Part shown: one piece after another, positions 1-12,400 of the stretch
Layout: the number at the start of each line of letters is the position of its first letter
How positions within the stretch are numbered: position 1 is the stretch's first letter
Assembly: GCA_036250195.1 (NCBI GenBank)
Contig: JAVHZZ010000006.1
Coordinates: 70,780,940 to 70,844,939, forward strand
Length of the DNA stretch: 64,000 nucleotides
Direction: 5' to 3'
From: Mixophyes australis
Lineage: Eukaryota; Chordata; Amphibia; Anura; Limnodynastidae
Notes under the pieces: generated by a model
Database searches by the model: none
Told to the model about the DNA's origin: nothing
What the model saw: only the letters and a program-made list of their open reading frames with translations
Program-made: the position numbers and the translations under genes

Positions 1-1110
1 ATTGCTATGAAAAACACTATACCGGTATAGAGGGACACCTGCAGGTATTAAATTGAGTCACGTGTCATATCTGGATCATTCACTTGCTGTTATTGGTCAA
101 TAAGACCTACAGTTCACTCTGGATACTAAGTTGGATACACCAGTCTATTATTATTGTGTGTTCAACTAGTTAGTCCATCAGGACTCTCAATATTCACCAA
201 AGTGAATGTTTTATATATTCATGAACAGCTGAGCATATATATTTATATACGCTTAATTTAACAAGTTGGCGCCATGTTTGGACTATATATTTGAGACCGC
301 ATTATCAGCATTGGTTTATTGAAGAGTTATTTATGTTCCTTTGAGAACAATTTGACAGTTTGAATGTATTTTTATCCAGTGTCTGACACTTTTTTTTGGA
401 AGGTGTGATAATATTTAATAGGCTCTTGCATGAGTTCCTGTGACTCAATTTAATACCTATACAAAATATACAAGTATGGGAGAAGATGACGCTTAAGGTA
501 TGTACGTATATAGTTCACATATAAAGTTTCTGGAGATCAAATATATAGTTTGTGGATTTCAGTAAGTAATAAATCACAGGTTCCAGATGATGTATGTCTT
601 ATCCTCCGTTATATATCAGACCCACATCCACTCATTGAAATGGTGTATATGATAAAGAAATAAATACAGACATAGTGCAACCTGTATACTTCAATTCAAA
701 ATGGTATCAACGGTATCCCTTTAGAGCCTGTGCAACAAATATTTAAAATACACAATCACCACGTGATGTATGTCCTCTTTCGACTCCTCTCGGGTATACA
801 CTTACTAAAAAAAGATGAATATTGTGCGTAGTAAGTTATTCAGTCTTTCAATAGATCCCTGTTATCCAATTCAATATGGGATTTCACTCCACCATAATAA
901 CGAACATGGAGAGAAAAGAATGCCTCATAGTATAAAACCATAATACAATTTATTGAGACATATAAAAAACAAGGATAAACGAAAACACAACTACAGCCCA
1001 CAAAATATACAAGTATAGGAGAAGATGGCGCAATATACAAGTATAGGAAAAGATGGCACCTAAGGTATGCTGGTATCCCTCTATACCGTTATAGTGTTTT
1101 TCATATCAAT
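1..1110. mobile_element. Foldback-type element with inverted ends
   Basis: Bases 1-40 recur inverted at about 1070-1110 with few mismatches (core ATGAAAAACACTATA). Inside, a block near 43-58 recurs inverted at about 438-455, and a block at about 461-500 recurs in direct orientation at about 1000-1062. No transposase is visible. The left end may lie outside the window. Family unknown. Confidence 0.55.
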
Positions 1111-1682
1111 TATTTTTAACAATTGTATTATGTGTACTTTAATTATTCATCAATAAATTCTTATACTAGAGGCCCTTTAAGCACGAATAAGCTCAAAAAT
1201 TTGTTTTTGCTATGGCAGCTCCCACTTAAAGGCTTGAATGTGTATGTGTGCATGGATATATTAATAAGTACAATGAATTCTGTAAACAATGCAAGCATAA
1301 AACAATTAAAAGATGATAACCCTATCACTCTGGTCCTAACTCAGAATATCAATAAGTTCTCTTTAAAACAACATTTTTAAACAACATTTGCTATAGAACT
1401 CCACTTAAATTGGAGAAGCACAGCATGACTATATAAAATGATACTGTATGAAAAGGGAACAGTACTGCTGTCAGGTCAGTCAAATCTAATGCTCCTGTTA
1501 ACGTTTTAAAGCAGTTGCAAACTTTAAGTGTGCATTGGTTTCTCAACATTTCCTGTGACTGGACAACTTCTAGCCCCCACTGTTCCACCTTTACATAACA
1601 AAAGTAAATCTAAACATGTGCTTATCAGCAATGAAAAAAGCTGCTAATATCAAGAAACCCATGTCAACAAAAGGTAAAGCAC

Positions 1683-2928
1683 ATACATTATATGGACAAA
1701 AGAATTTAACCACACCTGTTAATTATTGAATTGAGGTGTTTCAATCAGACCTGTTGCCAGAGGTGTATAAAATCAAGCACATAGCCATGCAGTCTTTGCA
1801 AACATTTTTAATACAAAATGGGTTGTTCTGAAAATCTCAGTGACTTCAAGCGTGGTACTGGCATAGGATGCCACCTTTGCAATAAGATGGTTCGTGAAAT
1901 TTCATCCCTGCTGGATATTCCACGGTCAACTGTGATATTATTAGAAAGTGGAAGCGTTTAGGAACAACAGCAGCTCAGTCCTGAAGCGGAAGACCACACA
2001 AAATTACAAAGCGGGGTCAGCGTCTGCTAAGGTGCCTGGTGCGTAATAGTCGCCAACGCTCTGCTGATTCCATAGCTGAAGAGTTCCTGAACTTTCACTG
2101 GCATTAATGTAAGCACAAAAACTGTGCGGCAGAAGCTTAATGGAATGGGTTTCCATGGCCGAGCAACTGCATGCAAGCCTCACATCACCAAGACCAATGC
2201 CAAGCAATGGAGTGGTGTAAAGCACACCAACACTGGACTGTGGAACAGTGAAAACGTGTTCTGTGGAGTGAAAAATCACGTTTCTATTTGGCAGTCAGAT
2301 GGGCAAGTCTGGGTTTGGCAGATGCTGGGAGAAAGTTACCTGCCTGACTGCATTATGCCAAATGTGAAGTTTGGTGGAAGAGGGACCATTGTATGGAGCT
2401 GTTTTTCAGGGCTTGGGCTATGTTCTTTATCTCCAGGGAAGGGCAATCTTAATACTTCAGCATACCAAGTCATTTGGAAAATGCTATGCTTCCAACTTTG
2501 TGGCAACAGTTTGAGGAAGGCCATTTTCTATTCCAACTTGACTGTAGTCCTTGCTTTTGTGCACTAGGGCACAAAGACATGGTTTGATGAGTTTGGTGTG
2601 GAAGAACTTGACTGGCCTGCACAGAGCCCTGACCTCAACCTCATCGAACATCTTTGGGATGAACTGGAACGGAGATTGCAAGCTAGGCCTTCTCGTCCAA
2701 CATCAGTGCCTGACCTCATAAATGCTCTATAGAATGAATGGGCCCAAATTCCCACAGAAACACTCCTACATCTTGTGGAAAGCCTTCCAAGAAAAGTGGA
2801 AGCTGTTATCGCTGCAAAAAGGGGGCCCAACTCCAATTTAAAGTACATGTATTTGAATACAATGTCATTACAGTCCCTGTTGGTGTAATGGTCATGCGTC
2901 TGAATACTTTTGTCCATATAGTGTATAT
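1683..2928 (+). mobile_element. Tc1-like transposon, inactive
   Basis: Inverted ends (TATATGGACAAAAG near 1690 and its complement at about 2908-2921) flank a Tc1-type transposase relic on the plus strand. The relic starts near 1819 (MGCSENLSDFKRGTGIG), with the catalytic-domain region at 2124-2567 and a C-terminus containing DWPAQSPDLNLIEHLW near 2610-2660. Frame changes and stops interrupt it. Confidence 0.85.
1819..2845 (+). pseudogene. Tc1-family transposase pseudogene
   Basis: The reading frame must be changed at least twice to follow the protein. Recognisable parts are the N-terminal helix-turn-helix region, a central segment with IVWSCFSG-like residues (near 2385), and SPDLNLIEHLWDELERRLQA near the end. 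In-frame stops near 1940, 2566 and 2730 make it non-functional. Confidence 0.8.
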
Positions 2929-2929
2929 A

Positions 2930-5900
2930 ATACTGACAATTAATAGTATGCTTCTGAAAATGTCTGAGCTCATGCTTGACGTTACAGCTAAAGGGAAGTA
3001 AGTAATATTGTTAACAAATATTTTGGTGTAATGCAAGAACATTGCTTTTATTTCGGTACATCTGGCACACCATTTGGTGTGCTGATGAATACTAATGTAG
3101 ATTAGTTACTATCATTGGTCTTTCCCTCCCTTTGCTGTATAGTAGGGATGAAATTTGCCTCCAACTATAATCTAAAATAGTTTCATGACATAAAAGCCTA
3201 TTACAAGATGGTCCCCTACATGCATCTAGCTTTAAGTAGATATATTTTACTTGAAGGGTGGAGTCCAAAGGACGTTATGTACATGTGAAGAGCTAAGATA
3301 CTTTCTTTTTTTTTTTTTTTTAATGGTTGGCATTGAACATTTGCGTTCCATAAAGGCTAGTAAAATAAAGGACAGCATACAGATAGTGGAATACTTGCAT
3401 CTTTGCCATGCTCAACATTTGAGTTACACTCAAGGCTAAACAGATTGACTTATTTATTTTTTAATGATAATCCTTACCCGCATACAACAAATGTTAATAG
3501 TCCAGGTTTCTGTGTGTTCATTCTTACATGAAAGTGTACTTGAGGTAATAAAGATACAAGCTTTAAACGATAGAGTTCATTACAGGTTGGCAGACCTTAA
3601 ACCAGAGAACAATAAAATGGAGATACTTGCTTCTTAAACATAGCACACAACTCGTTTATCTGTACAAAATACATACGCAACTGGTTTCAACTTATGTGGC
3701 AATATTCAAGCAAGTGAAAGCCATATGCTTCTTAAATAATTTTTTGTACAAACAAATGGGAGATTAGAGTCCTGACTCCTTTGTCTCCCTACTCGATAAC
3801 CATAGACTGCACACCTTTTCGAATGTGCTTTCCTTCATTACTTGCTTATTGACACTAATGCTCACCAAACACATGTAAAATATTGCTGCACAGGCCAAGT
3901 GCTAGAATCACTGATAATTTTGCCACAAGTTGGTGGTCAGCTCACGTTAAGGCCTGTTGGCAAATGACCACACACGCGGGCCAACATCGGTCATCTGCTA
4001 ATTATATTTATTGTTGGGTATTGCTCTCAATTTGGGACAATATTGGTCAATTGGCCAACATTGTGTGTGCTGAGCCTGCATAAAAGATTGACTTCATAAA
4101 ATGATGGCACAGTTTTCCTTATAGAATGAGGACTGAAAAAAGTTATAGAATGTGATAAACAGATTAGATAGAAGAACATAGTGTCATAGTGTTACTGTAA
4201 TATGTTCACTAAAGGGCGCAAGTGATAAAAACAGGTAAATGTACAAACTCATCCCAAGTAATAGTAAAAACTCTAATGCTAATTTACTTTAGTGACAATC
4301 CCTGCCAGAAAAAAAGTAAATAGAGACTAAAATGTGCTATTAAAAATAAAAAGGCCTTTCTGAAACAAATGGCTACGATGAAGATAGATATATTTTGATG
4401 TACTAACAAAGCAAAAATATTAATTTTAGGACAGTGACGGGTTCCCTATTAGTACACATACATTTTTGCCAAGTAAAATCACAACATCGTGTAAATGTTA
4501 CAACATTTATTGGGGGATACTTCAGATGGAAAAGTACATTATGTTACAAAAGCTGATTTTTGCATAATTACAACAAAATCGATTTCTTACACAAAATGTG
4601 AGAGAGAGCAATAACACCTCCCAAAAAAGCAGACACTGATCTTTTGGCATGTTTCACAAAAATGTTAATACCGAAAGTTAAATATAACATATTTGATGGA
4701 AGAGATAGGATGCCATTCATTTAAATAGAATTCCACAGCAGACCTGTAGAAAACAAATAAAGAATTAGATATTTACTTAAAAAATATAAAAGAAATATAT
4801 ATAAAATAAATTTGACTATAACATGCACATAAATCTCAGGAGTACTGTAGTTTAATCATTACAATTCTCCAAAATCATCTTGCATGCATATACTAACATG
4901 ACACTGAATAAGTGCCTCTTGACTCCCCATGTGAGGGCAATGTACCTAAACACAACAATCACTGGAAGCACTGTTTGTAGAGAGGTGTCAAAAATTGTTC
5001 TTTAACTAGTACTTTAACAACTTCTGTAAAGTTCAGACGTTGTCATGTATAACATTTGTTCTGATGCTAGATTTTTTTTTACAGATTATCTACAAGTCTG
5101 AAATCGAACCACTAGAGGTTTTTACTGTACAAATATTTAAAGATGAACAAAATTGTAGAAAATTTTCCCATGAATAGTGTTTTGTGGCAAAATTAGTCAT
5201 TTGTCATAAATGAAGTTTAGGTGCTACGATCTTTGAGTTCCACTTTTGGCATTCTGTACTGTTTGTAATTCCTAAATTTCTAGGACTATAAATGGGAGGT
5301 AAGGAAGGTCAATTCTGACTGCTATGTAGTGTAGTATGGTTGGGGTAGTACTGGGAACACTTAAGGTCAAATTCCACAGGCTAGATGTGCAAAATTTTGC
5401 AGCCAAACGCCGAATCAGTTTTAAAATTGTTTGCTTGTCTCATACAAAAAAATCACTACCCGATATAGTACAAAGAACAGAATGTTCTTCAAGTGATAAC
5501 TTTTAAAAAAAAAAACACAAACAAACAATCTGCTTAAACAAATATGCTAGCATAATCAAGTGCTGTACCCTCTATACACACAAGCAAACTTGAGGCATAC
5601 TTTCCCACTCTCTTGGAATGTGCAGGAGATTCCCGAATTCTAAGAAGGTCTCCTGGATTCCGGGGAAAGCAGGCAATTCTCCTGCATCCTGCTCCCTTCA
5701 TAGTGAAGTGGGCAGGATGGGAGCATCACTGACCTGATTCGCAGTAAATTGTGTAATCTTGGCGCCACCCCGCATGGCAAATGTCGCTCCCACCATGGCC
5801 CCTCGACTTAGGTCAAAAATTCAATGTTGGCAAGTATGACTTAAGGTGGTTTATGTATCTTCCCTACCCCCGAGTTCTGACAGTTTCGGAAGCACAGTAC

Positions 5901-6392
5901 CCCAACCACATCCCCAACATACCCCCCCTCCCCATTTTTATCAGACCCACCCGTTTGACATGCTCAAACTATCTTCATCAGAGGCGGAGGTTTCGCCAGA
6001 AGACAATGTAACACCTTTTGTACATGCTCGATGAAACCTTGCCACACTTTAGATTTTAAGTTCATCTCTTAAAAGGGTAATTCTCCCCAAAGCTGAAAAT
6101 TCAAGTGATGTCTGCTGCACACTGCTCACCCCGATGACCTGACTTTTCTCCACGGTGAGCAAATTGCAAGGATTGCCAGGGTGCCATAGCAAGAGAAGCA
6201 ATAGCAGGAGCACGAAAAAGTTTGGGGGACAAGACGGATATCCTGAACACCCGACCACAGAAAAATAAACTTTTGGGGCTAAGGTATACATGGAATATCA
6301 ATTATCAGTTTTGGTTGGAATTATCCATTAATATGTTACATTAAAAAAAAGGGTTAGCGTACCTTTAACTTATTTTTTTTTTTAATAAACAT
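2930..6392. other. Flank downstream of UTP18; no gene recognised
   Basis: AT-rich sequence with T/A runs. No ORF here resembles a known protein. A GC-richer repeat-like segment lies at about 5575-5850 (contains TCCTGGATTCCGGGGAAAGC). The possible UTP18 terminal 3'UTR exon at 4490-4743 is listed separately. Confidence 0.5.
4490..4743 (-). other. Candidate alternative/terminal 3'UTR exon of UTP18
   Basis: On the minus strand a good acceptor (pyrimidine-rich tract, CTACAG|GTC) precedes 4743, and an AATAAA lies at 4511-4506. With the consensus donor 15 nt after the UTP18 stop codon this would make a spliced 3'UTR of two exons. It adds no conserved protein sequence if read as coding. Supported only by splice and poly(A) motifs. 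Confidence 0.35.
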
Positions 6393-6398
6393 TTTATT
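6393..6398 (-). terminator. Candidate UTP18 poly(A) signal
   Basis: AATAAA on the minus strand about 70 nt downstream of the UTP18 stop codon. It is followed by a genomic A-run, which would also mimic a poly(A) tail by internal priming. The alternative is the signal at 4511-4506. Confidence 0.4.
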
Positions 6399-6451
6399 GA
6401 GTTTTACAGGTAAATAACAGGCTTTAACTTATTTTACATGTTATAACTTAC

Positions 6452-6491
6452 CACTTGTTTTCCTTTTTAAAAATCAGAGTAATGCTTTAAC
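6452..6491 (-). CDS. UTP18: UTP18 last coding exon (25 coding nt: R-LKHYSDF-stop)
   Basis: After a T-rich tract and GCTAG acceptor, 25 bases complete the split Arg codon and encode LKHYSDF followed by TAA at 6469-6467. The octapeptide RLKHYSDF matches the vertebrate UTP18 C-terminus, which identifies this very short coding piece. Fifteen bases after the stop there is a consensus donor (GTG|GTAAGT at 6451-6446), so the exon may end at 6452 and the 3'UTR may be spliced. If unspliced, it runs to an AATAAA at 6398-6393. Confidence 0.9.
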
Positions 6492-9400
6492 CTAGCAAAA
6501 AAAAAAACCCACAAGAAAAACAAATGTAAATATGAAAGACGTTAATATAAAACAAAACAAAACAGTAAGAAGAGTTAATGTACATTTTTAATGAATGTGG
6601 AATACCAAATCTATACATTTATTTATACTATTTTATCTACTCATGTTTTGCAGGAGACGTCAGGGCTACTTACCTGTACAGTAAAGCTTCACCTTTGTTG
6701 TTAGCTATAGAAAAGAAGCCACTATGAGGGGAGAAATCCATTGCACGGGGAAGGTGAATTCTTTTTCGTTTACTTTGTGTTGGGAAGTTTGAAAAAACGG
6801 TAAATGAAGGAACATGGACCTGTGGAAACAATTTTAAGTTATTTGGAAAGGTTGGCAACTACTGGCACATTTTTTCTAGGGTTCCTTTACATAGTCTGCA
6901 AAATCTTTCCATGTAAAATAAACAGATTAAGCTGTTATTCGACATTAGTATAGATAAAATACTATAGTGCTGTACAGAATATATAGGTCTATGCCAAGAC
7001 CTATTAAATGAGTCTATCAGGCTCTCCCACACCTTTCTAGCCAGTTGTCACGGTAGGAGTATTCTCTATCCAACATTAGTCTAAGCCAAAGTGAATGACA
7101 GATTTGCAGAATTGCTCTGCCAAAATACACCATGAGGATTGGTGGATTCATAGACAGGCGTACTGCCCCTGATGTCATAGGAAGCTAAAAGTTAAAGCTT
7201 TCTTCATCATCATCATTTATATAGCGCCAACATATTCCGTAGCGCTTTACAATTGGGGACAAACATAGTAAACTAATAAACAAACTGGGTAAAACAGACA
7301 AAGAGGTGAGAAGGCTTTCTTGACATATAGCAAATCACAATGTGGCTCCAGGTGCCTGTAATGGGGGGTGGGGAGGAGTGTAGATAAGAATGTTAAACTT
7401 CGCTTTTTAAACATGTAAAGTATGTTTGTATGGGGACACTGAACAATATTTCTCATACATCCATCGGGAGCAATGCGGATACAAGAGCTTGGGCACTTTC
7501 AATTTACTGGCAAAAACTCAAATCTTTTCCCTCTCTATAACCCCCCCCCCCCCCCCCCGCATTGGGGGTATAGAGAGATATAGCCACTGCCGCCACAAGT
7601 TGTGATCAGATTCCCAGTGCCTCCTGCACCATCGGACCATGCGCCGGAAGTATGGTAACAGGCGAGTGGCTCCCGCTCCTCCTGGAGCAAAGGGCTAGCT
7701 TACAGATGTGGTTCAGCCCACTGCACCTGTATATGAGGAGTAGGTACTGGGTTCTCGGTACATTAGGGAATTTCAGGTTGGGGCTGTCTGCCAGAGTAGC
7801 CCGAACTAGGCACAAGGAGGGCAGCCATCCCTCTGTGTTAGGAGGTAACATCCCTTCAGTACCTCCTCCCTGGTGTGGCTTCCCAATTTGGTAAGATCAC
7901 CAGAAAGGACAGTGCAGCCATCTTGGAAACAGCCAACAGCAGTAGTTCCTTTTCTTCTCCATCTGCAGGGAAGTAGCTGTGAGGTGTATTGGGGAGCTGG
8001 GTTTCTGGGGGCTCTTCCTTTTCCTCTGGTTTGTGTCTTGTGCAGTTCCACATCCTTCTGAATTTTGTAGCTGCATATGTCCTCTCTTTTCTTCTTTGGA
8101 GAGGGGACAGATTTTTTTCCTGCACCAGATATCATTCCAAATTGCCTTGCATTCAGTCTAGGGCAGAGCCCTGTGCACAGCATACAGGGGGGGGGGGGAA
8201 GATCAGCAGCAGACCTTGCTCAAGAGTGCGCCCACTGAGATGGTGGGTTCAGCCTGGGCCAAGTCTCTAGCACAGGCTATCGCAGAGGTCGTGGCACACC
8301 ACATGTCCCAGGGAACAGAGCAGGAATACTCTCTCCACTGCCCCTCCCATGGACAGTTCTGGTAGCATAATTTTCTCTCCTGAGCATTTTTCCAAGGTTC
8401 TCTGTGGGTTCTGTCTTTACAGTGCCTGGCAATTTCAGTACTGGGACTAGTACAGGAATCCTCTTCCTTGCAAAGGAGTGTGACAACTGCCACCACTTCT
8501 AGGTTGCTGAAGCATCAGCTTCGGAGAGGGGGTACTCTAGTGGCTAAAAGCTCTGACCATGAGATTTCCCTCTGTCCCGACAAGTGGACAATGTACTGCA
8601 TGCCGTCAGGTAGACACTAGAGATCAAGGACAGCAAGGAATCAGACATTCTGCTGTTTCTTATCTGCTCAGTTGAAGGACCTACTTAGCGAAGCGTGAAC
8701 TAAGACCAATAGCAGATTTCAGGTCTCATGCAGATTGTGACTCTTTCATCCTCTCCCGAGTGAGGATACAGTGAAATGGAAATCACCACCTAGAGTGGAT
8801 GCTCCTATAGCTTACCTGTCCAAGACCACCACTATCACAAACAGGGCTACCTTATTGAATAGTACCAATAGGAAAATTGAGGTCACCATTGAGACTGTTT
8901 TTACTGAAGCAGTAGCCTTCCATAGACCCAGCTTTGCTTAGGCTTGGGTCAATAAGGCTTCTGGAGAGGTGGTCGGAGCATGCCGTGCTCTTTGGCTTCA
9001 TACTTGAGGTCTCTGGAGAGGTCCTGATCTAGATAAAATAATTTCCCAGCCAACAGGGAAAAAATACTTTTTGACTTGTGAATGCTCTTAGGCCTAAGGG
9101 CCCTAGGTTTTACTCCTTTCATCCCTACAGGAACACAAGTAGTCACACCTCCAGGGGTCAGTTGTCCATTTGCCAGGGAGCGTGCTTCCAGCTCCCAAGT
9201 CCTCTAAGAAGCAATCAGTATCATGGGCAGGCTGTGCACGAGTTCCTAAGGTAGGAGCACATTTGCTTCTCTTCCAGGACCAGTGGTTCAATTTCAGCAC
9301 AGACACTTGGGCTAGAGGCATCATTAGTCGGGGATCTATTATACATCTGCTGTCCATGCCCAGGAGTTTTTTCATCACTGATCTTCCCAGAGACAGGACA

Positions 9401-12400
9401 AAATGTCTTGTCCTAAATGAAGCCATTCAGTCCCTTATTTCTGTGGAAGAAGTTATTCCAGTAGCGAGAAAGCATTGGTGTTTTACTCAAATTTCTTCTT
9501 GAAACCGGACATTCCTTTAGACCTATTCTGAACCTGGACGCCTTACACGTTAAGTTGCAGGTAGACAGGTTGGAGTCCTTGCAGTCGTTCATCAACAGCA
9601 TGAAGCAGAACAAGTTCATGGAGTTAATGGACATCAAGGACGCATACCTGCATGTTCCAAACTGGGAGGGACACCAGTGACTCTTTAGAATTACAGTTCA
9701 GTCCCATCACTGTCCCAGTTGCGGGCCCTACACTTCGGCAAAGCTACAGCACCAAGGGTGTTCACAAAGATCATGGCAGTGATGGCTGCCCTTCCACAAA
9801 TCTAGATGGGCGACGATCATCTCTTACCTAGACAATCTGTTGCTCAAGGCGAACTCCCCGGCCTTGCTTCAGCCTCATGTCCGGGACACGACCCAGACTT
9901 TAGAAGCTCACAGTTGGATGATAATTTACAAGAAATCAAACCTGACTCCTTTCAAGTGGATGATCTTCCTGGGACGTCTATTCAACACGTCAGCATAGTG
10001 TGTTCTTTCCAGAGGACATAATCCTATTACTACTGGGACTTTTGAAGTGAATGAGAACTAAGAACAAGAACTAAGAACAAAGAACGTATAGGAAGGCTTT
10101 TCAGTGTCCCCTATTGGATTCAGAGAAAAGGATTTAACGCAAGTACAAAAATCCCATTTTTACTTCATATACAGTCTATAGTATATTTGTTCTCAATACT
10201 ACAATTTCTGTTTGTGTGGTCAAAATTAAAAACATAGCACGTGGAAAAACAAACATAAAAACACACACTTACCAGTTTGACAGCTTCATCTGTTGTGTGA
10301 GAGGCCACTGCTAGAATTTCTGTATGTGAATTAAATGCTTGTGATGAAGCAGTGGTCACCAGGTTCATTATAGATTTAAGCGGTTTAGGCTGTGTGTGTT
10401 GCAAACAGTCATCAAATCCATAAATATTTACAACTCCAGAGCTTGACCTGAAATACAAAAGGCCAGACTACTAATCTGCTGTACAAAAGTGGGTTATGAA
10501 CATGTTTCCTAGTTGTAAATGAATCACTGTAATAATTTTATTTAGTTCATATGCAAATAGGTAGCATAGGGACAAGAAGTAGAAAATTGGCAGTTACATG
10601 TGCCAAATGTACAGTCAAGTCCATAAATATTGGGACATCGACACAATTCTCATATTTTGGGCTCTATACACCACCACAATGGATTTGAAAATGGATTTCT
10701 GCAATTAAAGCACATCTTGTTAGTTTCATTTCAAATCCATTGTGGTGGTGTATAGAGCCCAAAATATGAGAATTGTGTCAATGTCCCAATATTTATGGAC
10801 TTGACTGTATATGGTGATTTAAACTGAATTGATGGCGCAGGGCTAAACAGCTGGTAACCTGGAGGAAGAGAAAGAAAGAAAAGAAAATTCACTGGCCAGG
10901 TATTCTACCCGGCCCTCACAAGCAACGGGAGTTGAGGAATCAACAACTCACTACTTTACGATAGCAGAAGTATTTTTTCAACCCCTCCCTTGCAACACAT
11001 TTATGTGCCATTCAGATACATTTTCATACATGTATGGAGATGTGAGCGATAGACATATTAGGAAACACTTACCCACAAGACAGATATTGGCCATCTTTTG
11101 ATAGAGCCAGAGAAGTACCAGCCAAGCTCCCATCATCAAGAAACCGATTTAGGCATTGCCGGCTTTTAACATCCCAAACATACACATCTCCATCATCTAA
11201 AGGACCAGAATGAATAAAAAAATGACACACATAAAATAGATAGTATATCACAGAGTTATGTCTTGCATGCACTAATGTGAGAAGCAATTCTCATAGTGTA
11301 CATAACCAGAACACACCGACAAATATCTACATCTTTCAATAACACAATGTCAACTTTGTTTTGGGGTAGGATATTAGGATATTGAATCAGGTAGTTACAA
11401 CAATATTCATTTTTAAAACACACAGTGTGAGAACATTTTCATCTGCCTTTTTGAAATCGCCAGCATGGTTTATATGAGGGTAACAAATACACTTTAATAA
11501 AATAGGCTCTCCACCCAAAATGAAAAATTTTTTAGCGAATGGGGCAGCTGTGAAGAAAAAAAAATGTGCGCTTCTCTTCCCCAACTCTGCCTCTTGCAGT
11601 GTACTAGCTCCAATCAGTTGTATAAAGCCTGTCATGGCTGACAGACACCATGGTTACTATGCAGACATAACTTTATAGTAATCCAACAAAAATCAAATGA
11701 CCCTACAGCAGGAAGTTTTGTTTTTTGTTGAGTCACCATAGTAACCCCGGCGTCAGTCAACAATGAAAGACTCACCACACTGAAGAATCTGGATGCTGCA
11801 GCAGACAGGAGAGCAACTACACACAAACACACACACACACACACACTGCACCCCCCTACAAGACACCAAGTGGAAAGGTATATTTTACCACATAATATCA
11901 GCTATATTAAATTATCACATCTCTTATAATTTTATCTCCACTAATATCAACTACCAACTGCAGCCTTGCAAAAGTAAAACACTAATAATAGGATTTTTAT
12001 ACTTATGTAAAATCAGTTTCTCTTAGTCCACTGTGGGACACCAGGTACATTGGGTATAGAATAGTGAGAGGGCGAACTGGCACTTTAAAACTTTTGTTAA
12101 CTAAGCCCTAGCTGCTCTCTCTCTATACTCCACTTCCTGTTAGCCTCAGTCTATGTTTAACCAAGCCAACTGAAAAAAACGGAGAGAGAGAGAGAAAACA
12201 GGAACAGAGAAAAACAACATTCTCTCAAAAACAAGACAACATGTCAAACGGTAGAAGAAACCAGAGCGTTAAGGTTGGGCGCCCGGTGTCCCTCAATGGA
12301 CTAAGAGAAACGGATTTTACGCAAGTATAAAAATCCTATTTTTTCAATCCTCCTTTGGGGGACAGCGGGGGCATTGGGGACAACCCAAAGCTGAATCATG

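Larger units (their letters stand above)
7541..10165 (+). mobile_element. DIRS-like retrotransposon, truncated (copy E)
   Basis: The left end resembles the inverted terminal repeats of other DIRS copies here. The gag-like part (about 8200-9100) is degenerate. RT similarity starts near 9240 (LLLFQDQWFNFSTDTWARGI) and continues through the palm (MELMDIKDAYLHVPNWEG near 9620-9670) to YLDN near 9826 in place of YLDD. It ends near 10165 with the terminal core seen in copy A (GGATTTAACGCAAGTAC). RNase H and recombinase are missing. Intronic in UTP18. Confidence 0.75.

Noticed and set aside
4490..4743. Alternative coding end of UTP18 through the acceptor at 4743
   Set aside because: The resulting peptide (SAVEFYLNEWHP...) has no resemblance to UTP18, whereas the exon at 6491-6467 gives the conserved RLKHYSDF end. 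Kept only as a possible 3'UTR exon.
7806..8183. 125-codon minus-strand ORF and overlapping plus-strand ORFs
   Set aside because: They lie in the GC-richer 5' part of truncated DIRS copy E; no frame shows a known domain and the overlaps are mutually exclusive.
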